A stretch of 8,714 nt of DNA from the NCBI GenBank assembly GCA_021734045.1, contig JAIPJR010000094.1, positions 1 through 8,714 on the forward strand. Reading direction: 5' to 3'. Numbering within the stretch: position 1 is the first letter of the stretch; every line of letters begins with the position of its first letter. The notes beneath the pieces are model-generated. The model saw only the letters and a list, made by a program, of their open reading frames with translations. It was not told where the DNA came from and made no database searches. Both the position numbers and the translations under genes were made by a program. This stretch comes from Fidelibacterota bacterium. GTDB lineage: Bacteria; Fidelibacterota; UBA8477. Below are positions 1 through 7,853 of the stretch, piece by piece.

Positions 1-7
1 GTTTACG

Positions 8-1006
8 ATGAGAACACGAATGACAATTTTAGCACCAGCAGCACTGGCAGTAATCTTTGCGTTCACCAATCCGGTGTCGGCGCAGGGTATGGGAGGACCG
101 GGCGGAGGCCACGGACACATGTTCGATTCTGATAGCATGTGCCACGATTCACTCACCAGTGTGACGGTTACCGGAACCATTTTTACCGAACTCATTCTGG
201 TCGATCCGGATTGTGACTCCAGTTTCGCCGGACCTGGACAGCATCCGGGTCCCGGCATGGGTGGTCCGGGCATGTGTGACAGTCTGGGATTTGGTCATTG
301 GGACAGCACCTTTTTCGACGGTTTTGGTGGTTATCATCAAGGGAGTGAATGGGGTGGTATGCACAACCATCTGAATCGTTGGCGGCATCAGGAGAATGAC
401 TCTGCAGATGCAGCTTACCGCTTTCGTGACGAAGGCCCCGACAGTCTGGTTTATCATGAAATCTATTTCCTGGAAGTAGATGGCGATACCATTATGGATT
501 ATGTCCTGAATTTCGGCCCAGCCTGGTACCAGCCTGTGGATACCACACTGACCCGTCCAGAGGCCGGGGACACGGTTACGGTTACAGGAATCCAGTTGAT
601 GACTTCACCCCAATGGGAAGTTGAAGTGCTGGTTGTAACTGAGCTCAACGGTGGGATTTGGCGCGAATTCGGATTCCAGGGACCCGGTGGACCCCCGCAT
701 GCCAATATGATGCAAGCCCAAAATCAGGTTATTGGTGAAAATTCAAACTTCCCCAATCCCTTTAACCCCACCACCACTATCAGCTATAATATTCTGGAAG
801 CCGGCAATGTGACAGTGACTATATACGACATAACCGGTCGCATGGTGAAGACACTGGTGGCTAACCGGTACCAATCTCCGGGAATGTATCAGGTGGTTTG
901 GAACGGAATGGATATGAAGGGTTCTTCGGTAGCTTCAGGGTTGTACTTGTACAGCATCTCTGCCGCCGGTGAGCGGGTGAACCGACTCATCACCTACCTG
1001 AAGTAG
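8..1006 (+). CDS. Secreted Gly/Met/His-rich protein with T9SS-type C-terminal sorting domain, function unknown
   Basis: 332 residues, complete at the 3' end (TAG). Residues 1-25 form a signal peptide: basic MRTR, a hydrophobic stretch, then a VSA|Q cleavage site. Residues 27-100 are low complexity, rich in Gly, Pro, Met, His and Asp, with GMGGPG at 27-32 and again at 83-88 and three cysteines (45, 69, 90). Two similar beta-strand phrases, TSVTVTGTI (about 50-58) and DTVTVTGIQ in the central region, frame a middle part that contains VDGDTIMDYVLNFGPAWYQP. Residues 248-332 open with FPNPFNPTTT and end in a beta-rich GLYLYSI segment, the hallmark of type A sorting domains used by the type IX secretion system in FCB bacteria. 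The protein is therefore probably exported across both membranes and either surface-attached or released. The Met/His content suggests metal contact, but this is inference. Only 7 bases precede the ATG, so no ribosome binding site can be assessed; the frame is open to the edge, but the signal peptide supports a start at 8 or at the ATG at 20. Confidence 0.85.
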   Translation: MRTRMTILAPAALAVIFAFTNPVSAQGMGGPGGGHGHMFDSDSMCHDSLTSVTVTGTIFTELILVDPDCDSSFAGPGQHPGPGMGGPGMCDSLGFGHWDSTFFDGFGGYHQGSEWGGMHNHLNRWRHQENDSADAAYRFRDEGPDSLVYHEIYFLEVDGDTIMDYVLNFGPAWYQPVDTTLTRPEAGDTVTVTGIQLMTSPQWEVEVLVVTELNGGIWREFGFQGPGGPPHANMMQAQNQVIGENSNFPNPFNPTTTISYNILEAGNVTVTIYDITGRMVKTLVANRYQSPGMYQVVWNGMDMKGSSVASGLYLYSISAAGERVNRLITYLK

Positions 1007-1040
1007 TCCTAAATAGACATTCACAGCCGTTTTTAGTGTA

Positions 1041-1074
1041 AAAGTGGGGCGTTGAAAAGCGCCCCACTTTTTTT
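1041..1074 (+). terminator. Intrinsic terminator between convergent genes
   Basis: A perfect 11-bp GC-rich stem (1041-1051 pairing with 1060-1070) closes an 8-base loop and is followed by a run of seven T at 1068-1074. It lies 34 bases after the stop of the secreted-protein gene and is a strong rho-independent terminator for it. Read on the minus strand, the stem is followed by only four T, so it may also weakly stop transcription of the convergent transporter gene, whose stop codon is at 1094. Confidence 0.93.
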
Positions 1075-1093
1075 GAATATAATTCTAAGCAAA

Positions 1094-2884
1094 TCAGAAC
1101 GGCCAGAAGACCGGGATGAGGAGCGATCCTATTATCCAGAATAAGAGATTAAGGGGCAAGCCGGCCCGCATGAAGTCCGCCATTTGGTAGTTTCCCGGCC
1201 CGAAAACCATCAGATTGGTTTTGTATCCCATGGGTGTGAAGAAACTGGCCGAGGCTGCAAACGCCACGGCAAAAATAAAAGGTCTGGGATCCACACCCAT
1301 ACCCAGAGCCGTTGCAATGGCGATGGGAGTCATAATAATGGCCACTGAATTGTTTGACAGATAGCCGGTAATCAACGCGGTGACCAACAAAAGTGTAGAT
1401 AACACAATGTTAGGCGCCCATTCAATCCAGACCGAATTACCAATGTGTTGAAACAAGGCTGCGATCATGGTTGCTGCCTGGGTGTTTTCCATTCCCCGTC
1501 CCACCGAAATGAATGTGGCAATCAGGAAAATCACACTCCAATTGATGCTCTGATACATCTCCTGTGGTGTGAGAACCCGGAACAAAAGCAGTAAGCTCAC
1601 ACCTACCAGCGAGGCAGACATGATGTCAATGATTTCCAATGCTGAAAATATCATGATGGCAGGCAGAATCACCACGGGCAGCCACCAGAATTTGATTTTA
1701 TGGAGCTGCACCGGCAGGACATCCAGCACGAAGACGTCCCGGGACTGGCGTAATTGATTAAACTTGCTGCGGTGTCCGAAAACCAGCAGTGTATCGCCTT
1801 CTCTGAGACGAATGTGGGAGACCTTGTCGCGCAGCGTGGTGCTGGCGCGCTGAATGGCCAAAACGAATAACCCATAGCGGGCGCGAAAGTTGATGTACTT
1901 AAGACTGCTACCAATAAAATTGGAGCCGGGGCTTACCACCACTTCCTGAACCATATTTTCCGCGTCATTCAAATCTTCATCATTCAGTTTGATATCGGTA
2001 AGGAGATTGACTTTCAACTCCGATTTCATTTTGATAATGTCGTCCAGTTTGCCCTGTACGATGAGCAGGTCACCCACCTGCAAAATGCGATTTCGAAGGT
2101 CGGTACTCATCTTTTCACCATTCCGCACAATTTCAAGGATGATGATATTGAATTGCTGACTCACATTTTGGGACAGACAGGTGGATCCCACCAGTGGTGA
2201 ATCTTCCGAGATTTGTACTTCTGTAAGATAAGAGGACATCCGGTATTTGCGGGTTAGACTGGAAATAATTGCCCGATTGGGCATATATCGTTGGGCCAGA
2301 ATAAAGACATACACCAGCCCAAAGGCGGTAAAAACGAGCCCCATCTTGGTGAATTCGAACATACCCAATGCCGGATAACCAGCTTTGGTCACCACATTGT
2401 TCACCAGCAGATTGGTGGATGTGCCGATCAGCGTCATGGTGCCGCCAAACATACTGGCGTAGGAAAGCGGCAGCAGAATACGCGACGGTGAAAGTTTGAA
2501 CCGCTGCGCCAATTGCATCGCCAATGGGAGCGTAATGGCCATGGCCGCCACATTATTGATAAATGAGGACACCACTGCAATCGCCACCAGCAGAATGCCA
2601 ATCACCAGCCATTGCCGATTCCCGCCAATATCCTCCAATTTTAGCACCAAAATATTCAGGATATTGGTCTTCACCAGAGCTGTGCTGAGTACGAATAATG
2701 CCCCTACCGTCACCACGGCGGGATTGCTGAATCCGGAGACCGCCTCGTTGGGGGTCACCACTCCGAACAGCACCAGCAGGACCATAGCGCTGAAACTCAC
2801 CACCTCCATGGGGAACAATTCGCGAATGAACGCGATGATGGATAGCCCCAGGATAATGAAGAGTATTAGCGTTTGAAAATCCAT
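1094..2884 (-). CDS. SLC13/DASS-family permease with two internal TrkA-C (RCK_C) domains
   Basis: A multi-pass inner-membrane transporter of 596 residues. The N-terminal membrane half (about 1-200) carries SSFINN (106-111) and GTSTNLLVN (154-162). The C-terminal membrane half (about 397-596) carries the matching GYLSNNSVAI (507-516) and TPMGYKTNLMV (550-560). This two-repeat arrangement of Asn/Thr hairpin motifs is typical of the divalent anion:sodium symporter family. Between the halves lie two soluble modules (about 218-295 and 310-390), each ending in a GDLLIVQG or GDTLLVFG strand, matching TrkA-C domains, which in related proteins are thought to be regulatory ligand-binding modules. Family members carry sulfate, dicarboxylates or other anions; the substrate cannot be read from sequence. 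Start choice: the frame can begin at a TTG (2893), but the ATG at 2884 is preferred because it begins directly before the first membrane helix and GAGA lies about 11-14 bases upstream, whereas for the TTG it would be too close. It is convergent with the upstream secreted-protein gene and divergent from uvrB. Confidence 0.9.
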   Translation of the reverse strand: MDFQTLILFIILGLSIIAFIRELFPMEVVSFSAMVLLVLFGVVTPNEAVSGFSNPAVVTVGALFVLSTALVKTNILNILVLKLEDIGGNRQWLVIGILLVAIAVVSSFINNVAAMAITLPLAMQLAQRFKLSPSRILLPLSYASMFGGTMTLIGTSTNLLVNNVVTKAGYPALGMFEFTKMGLVFTAFGLVYVFILAQRYMPNRAIISSLTRKYRMSSYLTEVQISEDSPLVGSTCLSQNVSQQFNIIILEIVRNGEKMSTDLRNRILQVGDLLIVQGKLDDIIKMKSELKVNLLTDIKLNDEDLNDAENMVQEVVVSPGSNFIGSSLKYINFRARYGLFVLAIQRASTTLRDKVSHIRLREGDTLLVFGHRSKFNQLRQSRDVFVLDVLPVQLHKIKFWWLPVVILPAIMIFSALEIIDIMSASLVGVSLLLLFRVLTPQEMYQSINWSVIFLIATFISVGRGMENTQAATMIAALFQHIGNSVWIEWAPNIVLSTLLLVTALITGYLSNNSVAIIMTPIAIATALGMGVDPRPFIFAVAFAASASFFTPMGYKTNLMVFGPGNYQMADFMRAGLPLNLLFWIIGSLLIPVFWPF

Positions 2885-2964
2885 AGACCACAAATCTCAG
2901 GCAAGGATTGGATTGAAACAACGGGAAGTTGGGGAATATTTTTTCACCGCACACCAAGCTTCCA

Positions 2965-2993
2965 TTGACTGAAATCCCTACAAACGGTATTAT
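2965..2993 (+). promoter_or_regulatory. Sigma-70-type promoter of uvrB, possibly giving a leaderless mRNA
   Basis: A TTGACT -35 box (2965-2970) and a TATTAT -10 box (2988-2993) are separated by exactly 17 bases; each box differs from the E. coli-type consensus at one position. A start point 6-8 bases after the -10 box would fall at about 2999-3001, directly before the ATG at 3002. AGGA at 2994-2997 resembles a Shine-Dalgarno sequence with a 4-base spacer, but it would lie upstream of such a transcript start. No LexA-like inverted repeat (CTGT-N8-ACAG or GAAC-N4-GTTC) was seen nearby. Confidence 0.7.
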
Positions 2994-3001
2994 AGGACAA
3001 A

Positions 3002-5005
3002 ATGGCAGAGTTTAAATTACATACCCATTACAAACCCCGCGGTGACCAGCCCCAGGCGATTGCCGAGCTTACCACGAACCTGAAAAAGGGGCTTCCGTTT
3101 CAGACTTTACTGGGTGTGACCGGCTCGGGTAAAACCTATACCATGGCGCAGGTAATTAAGGCAACGCGCCGGCCAACACTTATCATTTCCCACAACAAAA
3201 CGCTCGCCGCCCAGCTCTACGGCGAATTCAAGGCCTTTTTCCCCGAAAATGCGGTGGAGTATTTTATCAGTTATTATGATTACTATCAACCGGAAGCCTA
3301 CCTGCCGGTAACTGACACCTATATCGAAAAAGATATGTCTATGAACGAGGAGATTGACAAACTGAGGTTGAAAGCCACCAGTGCCCTGCTGTCCCGGCGG
3401 GATGTTATCGTCGTTGCCTCGGTCTCCTGTATCTACGGACTGGGTTCACCGGAGGATTACCGCAAAAGTATCGTCATTTTAAAAAAGGGTGAGCAAATCA
3501 AACAGCGCGATCTCTATCGCAAACTCATTGACATTTTTTACGAGCGGAATGACCTGAATTTTGAACGGGGAAAATTCCGTGCTCGCGGCGATGTGGTGGA
3601 GGTATTTCCAGCTTATGATGATTTTGCCGTACGGGTGGAATTTTGGGGCAACGAGATATCGGATATTTCAAAAATTGATCCGCTAACCGGTGAAATAACA
3701 AGTACTGAGGATGTTTTCGTGCTCTATCCGGCGCGCCATTTTGTCACGGATGAAGAGAAGATACAAAAGGCGCTGATTTCCATCGAGAAGGAGTTACAGG
3801 AGCGTTTGCAGCATCTGAGAGAGGGTGGCAACCTTCTGGAGGCGCAGCGTCTTGAACAGCGCACCCGTTTTGATATCGAAATGATTCGTGAAATGGGGTA
3901 CTGCAGCGGCATTGAAAATTACTCCCGCCATCTGACGGACCGCAAAGCGGGTGAGCGTCCCTACACATTGATCGATTTTTTCCCTGACGACTATCTAATG
4001 ATTATAGACGAATCCCATGTGACACTCCCGCAGTTCCGCGCCATGTACCGGGGGGATCTGGCACGGAAACAAAATCTGGTGGAATATGGTTTCCGTCTGC
4101 CCAGTGCGCTGGATAATCGCCCCATGAAGTTTGAAGAATTTGAGAAAACCATGAAGCAGGTGGTTTTTGTATCTGCAACACCCGCCCCGTACGAATTGGA
4201 AAAGTCGGAAGGGTTGGTCGTGGAGCAGGTGATTCGTCCTACAGGGCTTATGGATCCGGAGATAGAGGTGCGCCCCACAGATGGTCAGATTGATGATCTC
4301 ATTGAGGAAATCCAGCAGCGCGTTGCGAAGAAACAGCGTGTCTTGGTGACCACACTGACGAAGCGCATGTCGGAAGATCTTACCGACTACCTGGTGAATC
4401 TAAGTCTGCGGGTACGCTACCTCCATTCTGAGATCGATCCGTTGGAGCGGGTGGGCATTTTACGGGATTTGCGCCTGGGTGAATTTGATGTGCTGGTGGG
4501 CATCAATCTGCTGCGGGAAGGACTGGATTTACCGGAAGTGAGTCTGGTGGCCATACTGGACGCCGACAAGGAAGGTTTTTTACGCAGCGAAACGTCGCTC
4601 TTGCAGATTTCCGGTCGTGCCGCGCGCCATGTGGAGGGGAAGGTCATTTTCTATGCGGACAAAATCACCGACAGCATGCAGAAGGTTATTGATGTTACCA
4701 CCTACCGGCGGGAAAAGCAGTTACGCTATAATACCGAACACGGTATCACGCCTGAAACCATTTACAAATCCACCGAAGAAATCATGGGGACGACCATGGT
4801 CGCGGACCAGCTGGCGAAAAAAGCCGAGCGGGTGAAGGAATCGGTGCGCCGGTACAGCAAGGCTTATGAAAAAAACGAATTGTTGGAGCTCATGCGCAAG
4901 GATATGCTGAAAGCAGCAGAGGATTTGGATTTTGAACGGGCGGCACTGCTACGCGATGAGATGAAGAAGTTGGAAAAAGAGATGAAAAAAGTGGGCGCAA
5001 AATGA
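3002..5005 (+). CDS. uvrB: UvrABC excinuclease subunit B
   Basis: UvrB is the ATP-dependent damage-verification helicase of nucleotide excision repair. It is loaded on DNA by UvrA and then recruits UvrC for the incisions. The 667 residues are close to the usual length (673 in E. coli). Visible elements in order: GDQPQAI (14-20); Walker A GVTGSGKT (38-45); the beta-hairpin that clamps damaged DNA, rich in tyrosine, [12 protein letters not shown] (91-102); Walker B region with DESH (336-339); the RecA-like second helicase domain with QISGRAAR (535-542); and a C-terminal UVR coiled-coil motif (about 626-661) that contacts UvrC. All key motifs are intact. The ATG at 3002 gives the canonical N-terminus and lies just after a strong promoter. 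There is no clear SOS operator, so damage induction through LexA is not supported here. The gene is divergent from the transporter; the 129 bases after its stop show no terminator hairpin, so read-through into the epimerase cluster is possible. Confidence 0.98.
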   Translation: MAEFKLHTHYKPRGDQPQAIAELTTNLKKGLPFQTLLGVTGSGKTYTMAQVIKATRRPTLIISHNKTLAAQLYGEFKAFFPENAVEYFISYYDYYQPEAYLPVTDTYIEKDMSMNEEIDKLRLKATSALLSRRDVIVVASVSCIYGLGSPEDYRKSIVILKKGEQIKQRDLYRKLIDIFYERNDLNFERGKFRARGDVVEVFPAYDDFAVRVEFWGNEISDISKIDPLTGEITSTEDVFVLYPARHFVTDEEKIQKALISIEKELQERLQHLREGGNLLEAQRLEQRTRFDIEMIREMGYCSGIENYSRHLTDRKAGERPYTLIDFFPDDYLMIIDESHVTLPQFRAMYRGDLARKQNLVEYGFRLPSALDNRPMKFEEFEKTMKQVVFVSATPAPYELEKSEGLVVEQVIRPTGLMDPEIEVRPTDGQIDDLIEEIQQRVAKKQRVLVTTLTKRMSEDLTDYLVNLSLRVRYLHSEIDPLERVGILRDLRLGEFDVLVGINLLREGLDLPEVSLVAILDADKEGFLRSETSLLQISGRAARHVEGKVIFYADKITDSMQKVIDVTTYRREKQLRYNTEHGITPETIYKSTEEIMGTTMVADQLAKKAERVKESVRRYSKAYEKNELLELMRKDMLKAAEDLDFERAALLRDEMKKLEKEMKKVGAK

Positions 5006-5122
5006 GCATTGGCAAACCTTTGACGGACTTAAGGCAAGCGAGGGAAGACAACTTGGGCTGCAATGCACGACAATTGGTTGGCTGAATACTGAGCTAGAAA
5101 TTGATAGATAAACTATTTATTC

Positions 5123-5126
5123 GGAG
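5123..5126 (+). promoter_or_regulatory. Ribosome binding site that decides a TTG start
   Basis: GGAG with an 8-base spacer to the TTG at 5135. It settles the start of the epimerase gene: the only nearby ATG (5127) abuts the GGAG directly and opens a three-codon frame (ATG AAA TTT TGA) whose stop overlaps the TTG. Confidence 0.8.
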
Positions 5127-5134
5127 ATGAAATT

Positions 5135-6067
5135 TTGAAAATTTTAGTAACGGGTGGCGCCGGATTTATCGCCTCTCATGTGAAAGATGCTTTTATCGCT
5201 GAAGGTCACGATGTGGTCGTGCTGGATAGTTTGATTACGGGACGGCAGGAACTTGTGAATCCCAAGGCCAAATTCGTTAAAATGGACATTCGGGACAAAG
5301 CTGTAAGTGAATTATTCGCCACTGAAAAATTTGATGTGGTGAATCACCACGCTGCTCAGATGGATGTTCGAAAATCGGTGGCTGACCCGGCATTTGACGC
5401 GGATGTGAATGTCATTGGCACGCTGAATTTACTGGAAAATGCCGTAAAACATGGCGTGAAGAAGTTCATGTTTGCCTCCACTGGCGGCGCGATTTATGGC
5501 GAGCAGGATTATTTTCCGGCGGATGAGAATCACCCCCAGCGCCCGCTTTCACCCTATGGTATTACCAAGCTAACCACGGAGAAATACCTGCACTTTTACC
5601 ACCACGTCCATGGGTTACAGTACTTCGTCACCCGGTATGCGAATGTGTACGGTCCCCGTCAGAATCCCCATGGCGAAGCGGGGGTCGTGGCAATTTTTTG
5701 TTCAAAATTATTAGCAGGTGAGCAGCCTGTGATTAATGGTGATGGCAAGCAGACCCGGGATTATGTGTACATTGATGATGTGGTCCGCGCCAATGTGGGC
5801 GGATTGAATTATTCTGGCAGCGATGTGGTGAATGTGGGTACCGGTGTGGAGACCGATGTGAATCGTCTGTATCAGGTGCTGCGGGATGAGTTGGCGCCGG
5901 CAGTCGCGGAAGAACATGGACCTGCCATGGCCGGCGAGCAACAGCGCAGCGTCATTGACTATACAAAAGCCTCAAAACTGTTGGGATGGAAGCCCACCAT
6001 GGATGTTGAAACGGGATTGCGAGAAACCGCCCGCTGGTTTCGCGACAGCGGTGGAAAGGGACGCTAA
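5135..6067 (+). CDS. NAD-dependent epimerase/dehydratase, UDP-glucose 4-epimerase-like (extended SDR)
   Basis: A 310-residue cytoplasmic extended short-chain dehydrogenase/reductase, likely acting on a nucleotide sugar. The Rossmann fold opens with TGGAGFIASH (6-15); the glycine motif reads G-x-x-G-x-x-A, with Ala13 where Gly is more usual. Asp31 at the end of strand 2 (VVVLDS) fits NAD rather than NADP binding. HHAAQMDVRKSV and STGGAIYGE (115-123) are typical of the GalE-like group, and the catalytic pair is Tyr141/Lys145 in PYGITK. NVYGPRQNP and the later RDYVYIDDV are substrate-binding-domain signatures of this family. The length fits bacterial GalE-like enzymes (about 305-340). The exact sugar cannot be assigned, so no symbol is given; UDP-glucose/galactose is the default guess and a UDP-N-acetyl sugar or UDP-glucuronate derivative is possible. 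It starts with TTG, supported by a GGAG ribosome binding site. The next gene follows after 24 bases, so an operon with the sigma-54 activator and lptE is likely, which suggests a role in surface polysaccharide or LPS precursors. Confidence 0.92.
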   Translation: MKILVTGGAGFIASHVKDAFIAEGHDVVVLDSLITGRQELVNPKAKFVKMDIRDKAVSELFATEKFDVVNHHAAQMDVRKSVADPAFDADVNVIGTLNLLENAVKHGVKKFMFASTGGAIYGEQDYFPADENHPQRPLSPYGITKLTTEKYLHFYHHVHGLQYFVTRYANVYGPRQNPHGEAGVVAIFCSKLLAGEQPVINGDGKQTRDYVYIDDVVRANVGGLNYSGSDVVNVGTGVETDVNRLYQVLRDELAPAVAEEHGPAMAGEQQRSVIDYTKASKLLGWKPTMDVETGLRETARWFRDSGGKGR

Positions 6068-6091
6068 ACGCGGAAGGGGATTGATGGTATC

Positions 6092-7330
6092 ATGAGCGAA
6101 GTCAACGACCGTATTCGGACCCTGCAGCGCAAATTTGGGATTTTGGGGAATTCCGCTGCGGTAGAGGATATGCTGGAAACCATCGACCAGGTAGCGCCAA
6201 CGGATATATCCGTGTTGATTACTGGTGAGAGTGGCTCTGGGAAGGAGTTGGTGGCGTCCGCCCTTCACACCCATTCACGCCGGGCACATAAGTCGCTGGT
6301 AATTGTGAATTGCGGGGCGATTCCGGCCGGCATTATCGAGAGTGAACTTTTTGGACATAAAAAAGGGTCCTTCACCGGTGCCAGCGATGACCGGAAAGGG
6401 TATTTCCAGACCGCTGACGGCGGGACGATATTTTTAGACGAGATTGGTGAAACACCGCTGGAAACCCAGGTAAAATTGCTACGGGTGCTGGAGCAGGGCG
6501 AATTTCTGCCGGTGGGCGCGTCCAAACCGGTTCGGGTGGATGTGCGCATCATCGCCGCATCAAACCGAAACCTGGCGGAAGAGGTGGAGGCGGGGAATTT
6601 TCGCAAGGATTTGTATTATCGGTTGAAAGCCGTCACAATCAATGTACCGCCTCTGCGAAATCGTCGTCAGGATATCGGGCTTTTAGCAGACAAATTTGCC
6701 CGGGAATGCGCCATTCGGAATCAGATTATCTTCAAGGGGTTCTCTGAAGGCGCCCTGAAGGTCATGCAGGACTACGACTGGCCCGGGAATATCCGGGAGC
6801 TTAAAAATTTTGTGGAAAGCATGGTGGTACTGGAAAAGGGTGGTGTTCTGAAAACCGACACGGTGCTGCGGTACCTGCGAGCGGAGAAGCAGCATGGTGA
6901 TCCGGACAATCCCTTTTTACCGGTTCCCATGAACCGTTCCGTTGATCAGGCAGAACGGGAGCTAATCCTTCAGCAACTTTTCCTCATGAGGCAGGAAATT
7001 CGCGAGATGAAAGAGCTGCTGGCCAGCGGTGAATGGGCGGTTCAAGCACCGGAAAAACCACGGGATCAATTTCCCTCGGAGCTGGAGATTATCCAGCATT
7101 ATCAGGAGGAGAATGAGTCGGAGGATGAGGATGAACCACCCATTTACAATCCCTACACCATTGGCAATGTGACCTCTGCGGAAGCGGAGCGGGAACTAAT
7201 CTACAAAACCCTGCAAAAATTCAAGTTCAACAAACGCAAAACCGCCCAGGCGCTGGATATGGCCGAGCGGACATTGTACCGGAAAATCAAAGAATATGAC
7301 ATACCCAGTAAAAAACCGCGTTCGTCGTAA
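6092..7330 (+). CDS. Sigma-54-dependent transcriptional activator, AAA+ plus Fis-type HTH, no sensor domain
   Basis: A 412-residue bacterial enhancer-binding protein that would use ATP to open promoters held by RNA polymerase with sigma-54. The AAA+ domain begins almost at the N-terminus: Walker A GESGSGKE (45-52), sigma-54 contact loop GSFTGA (92-97, the usual motif being GAFTGA), Walker B with Asp116-Glu117 (TIFLDEIGE), arginine-finger region FRKDLYYRL (170-178), then DWPGNIREL in the lid. An insertion follows with a predicted helix (LFLMRQEIREMKELL) and an acidic stretch (339-348). A Fis-type helix-turn-helix closes the protein (about 364-404, NKRKTAQALDMAERTLYRKI). No receiver, GAF or PAS domain is present, as in PspF-like activators, so activity must be set by a partner protein or by expression level. 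The ATG is preceded by AGGGGA at an 11-base spacing. The last 35 bases overlap the start of lptE. No sigma-54 promoter was found inside the window, so its targets are unknown. Confidence 0.95.
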   Translation: MSEVNDRIRTLQRKFGILGNSAAVEDMLETIDQVAPTDISVLITGESGSGKELVASALHTHSRRAHKSLVIVNCGAIPAGIIESELFGHKKGSFTGASDDRKGYFQTADGGTIFLDEIGETPLETQVKLLRVLEQGEFLPVGASKPVRVDVRIIAASNRNLAEEVEAGNFRKDLYYRLKAVTINVPPLRNRRQDIGLLADKFARECAIRNQIIFKGFSEGALKVMQDYDWPGNIRELKNFVESMVVLEKGGVLKTDTVLRYLRAEKQHGDPDNPFLPVPMNRSVDQAERELILQQLFLMRQEIREMKELLASGEWAVQAPEKPRDQFPSELEIIQHYQEENESEDEDEPPIYNPYTIGNVTSAEAERELIYKTLQKFKFNKRKTAQALDMAERTLYRKIKEYDIPSKKPRSS

Positions 7331-7853
7331 CGCTCCTCACCTGATTGGCCTTGCGCTGACGCTGCTCATGGCCGGCCTCTGGACCGGCTGTGCCTATTAC
7401 TCCTTCAAGGGAACGATTCCTGTCCATTTGAAGAATCTGCGCATAGAGTCATTTGAGAATCGCACAGCTGAATTCAATATCGACCAAGACCTGGATAACG
7501 AATTGAATAACAGGCTTTTACAGAGTCGGTTGTTGTCAGTGACATCAGCACCTGATGCGGATTCGCATATTGAAGGTATTATAACCGAGGTGGAAGATGT
7601 GCCTTCTACTTATGATAAGAGTGAAAATGTGCTGGAATACCGGCTCCAACTCAAAGGGCAAGTGAAATGGATTGATGACACCACCGGGAAACCGTTGTAT
7701 GACAAGCGATTAAATGAATATGGGAGTTATTTTAGCGAGGTTGAAAACGCGAAATTATCACCGGATGCCCAGCGAACCCGCGCGGATGCCAAAGCGGAGG
7801 CCATCCGGAAATTTGTTGACCGAATTGTTGAATCTATGACTGAAGGATGGTAG
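7296..7853 (+). CDS. lptE: LptE-family LPS-assembly outer-membrane lipoprotein
   Basis: 185 residues. LptE plugs the LptD barrel and helps insert lipopolysaccharide into the outer leaflet of the outer membrane. The N-terminus has a basic region (KNRVRR, 6-11), a hydrophobic stretch and a lipoprotein signal ending in LWTGC, giving Cys32 as the lipidated residue; Trp at position -3 of the lipobox is unusual, where a small aliphatic residue is common. After the cysteine come YYSFKGTIP and [10 protein letters not shown], the core signature of the LptE family (secretion of a conserved Cys-x-Tyr-x-Phe start, then strand-rich core), followed by [12 protein letters not shown] and a C-terminal helix. 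Length fits the family (about 165-200). The ATG at 7296 lies inside the end of the upstream sigma-54 activator gene in another frame; it is the only start that keeps the signal peptide, so translational coupling is likely. From general recollection, sigma-54 activators often precede lptE in Bacteroidota, which supports the call. asnS starts 4 bases after the stop. Confidence 0.87.
   Translation: MTYPVKNRVRRNAPHLIGLALTLLMAGLWTGCAYYSFKGTIPVHLKNLRIESFENRTAEFNIDQDLDNELNNRLLQSRLLSVTSAPDADSHIEGIITEVEDVPSTYDKSENVLEYRLQLKGQVKWIDDTTGKPLYDKRLNEYGSYFSEVENAKLSPDAQRTRADAKAEAIRKFVDRIVESMTEGW

Noticed and set aside
149-457. Open frame of 102 codons antisense to the secreted-protein gene
   Set aside because: It is opposite a clear gene with signal peptide and sorting domain, and its product is low in recognisable structure; it reflects the biased codons of the Gly-rich region.
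2885-2893. TTG at 2893 as the start of the transporter
   Set aside because: It would add only three residues and has its best Shine-Dalgarno-like bases too close; the ATG at 2884 is more plausible, though TTG cannot be excluded.
2885-3001. LexA (SOS) operator before uvrB and a promoter for the transporter on the minus strand
   Set aside because: No inverted repeat of a known LexA type is present, and minus-strand hexamer pairs match the consensus poorly.
4617-4835. Open frame of 72 codons inside uvrB in another phase
   Set aside because: It overlaps an intact, highly conserved uvrB reading frame and its product has no recognisable features.
5010-5023. TGGCAAACCTTTGA, resembling a sigma-54 promoter upstream of the epimerase cluster
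   Set aside because: The GG and the following pair are 9 bases apart and the second element is GA, not GC; sigma-54 sites need GG-N10-GC with little tolerance.
5020-5134. TTGACG at 5020-5025 and AT-rich DNA at 5100-5120 as a promoter for the epimerase cluster
   Set aside because: No acceptable -10 box lies 16-18 bases after any -35-like hexamer; the spacer shows no convincing promoter or terminator.
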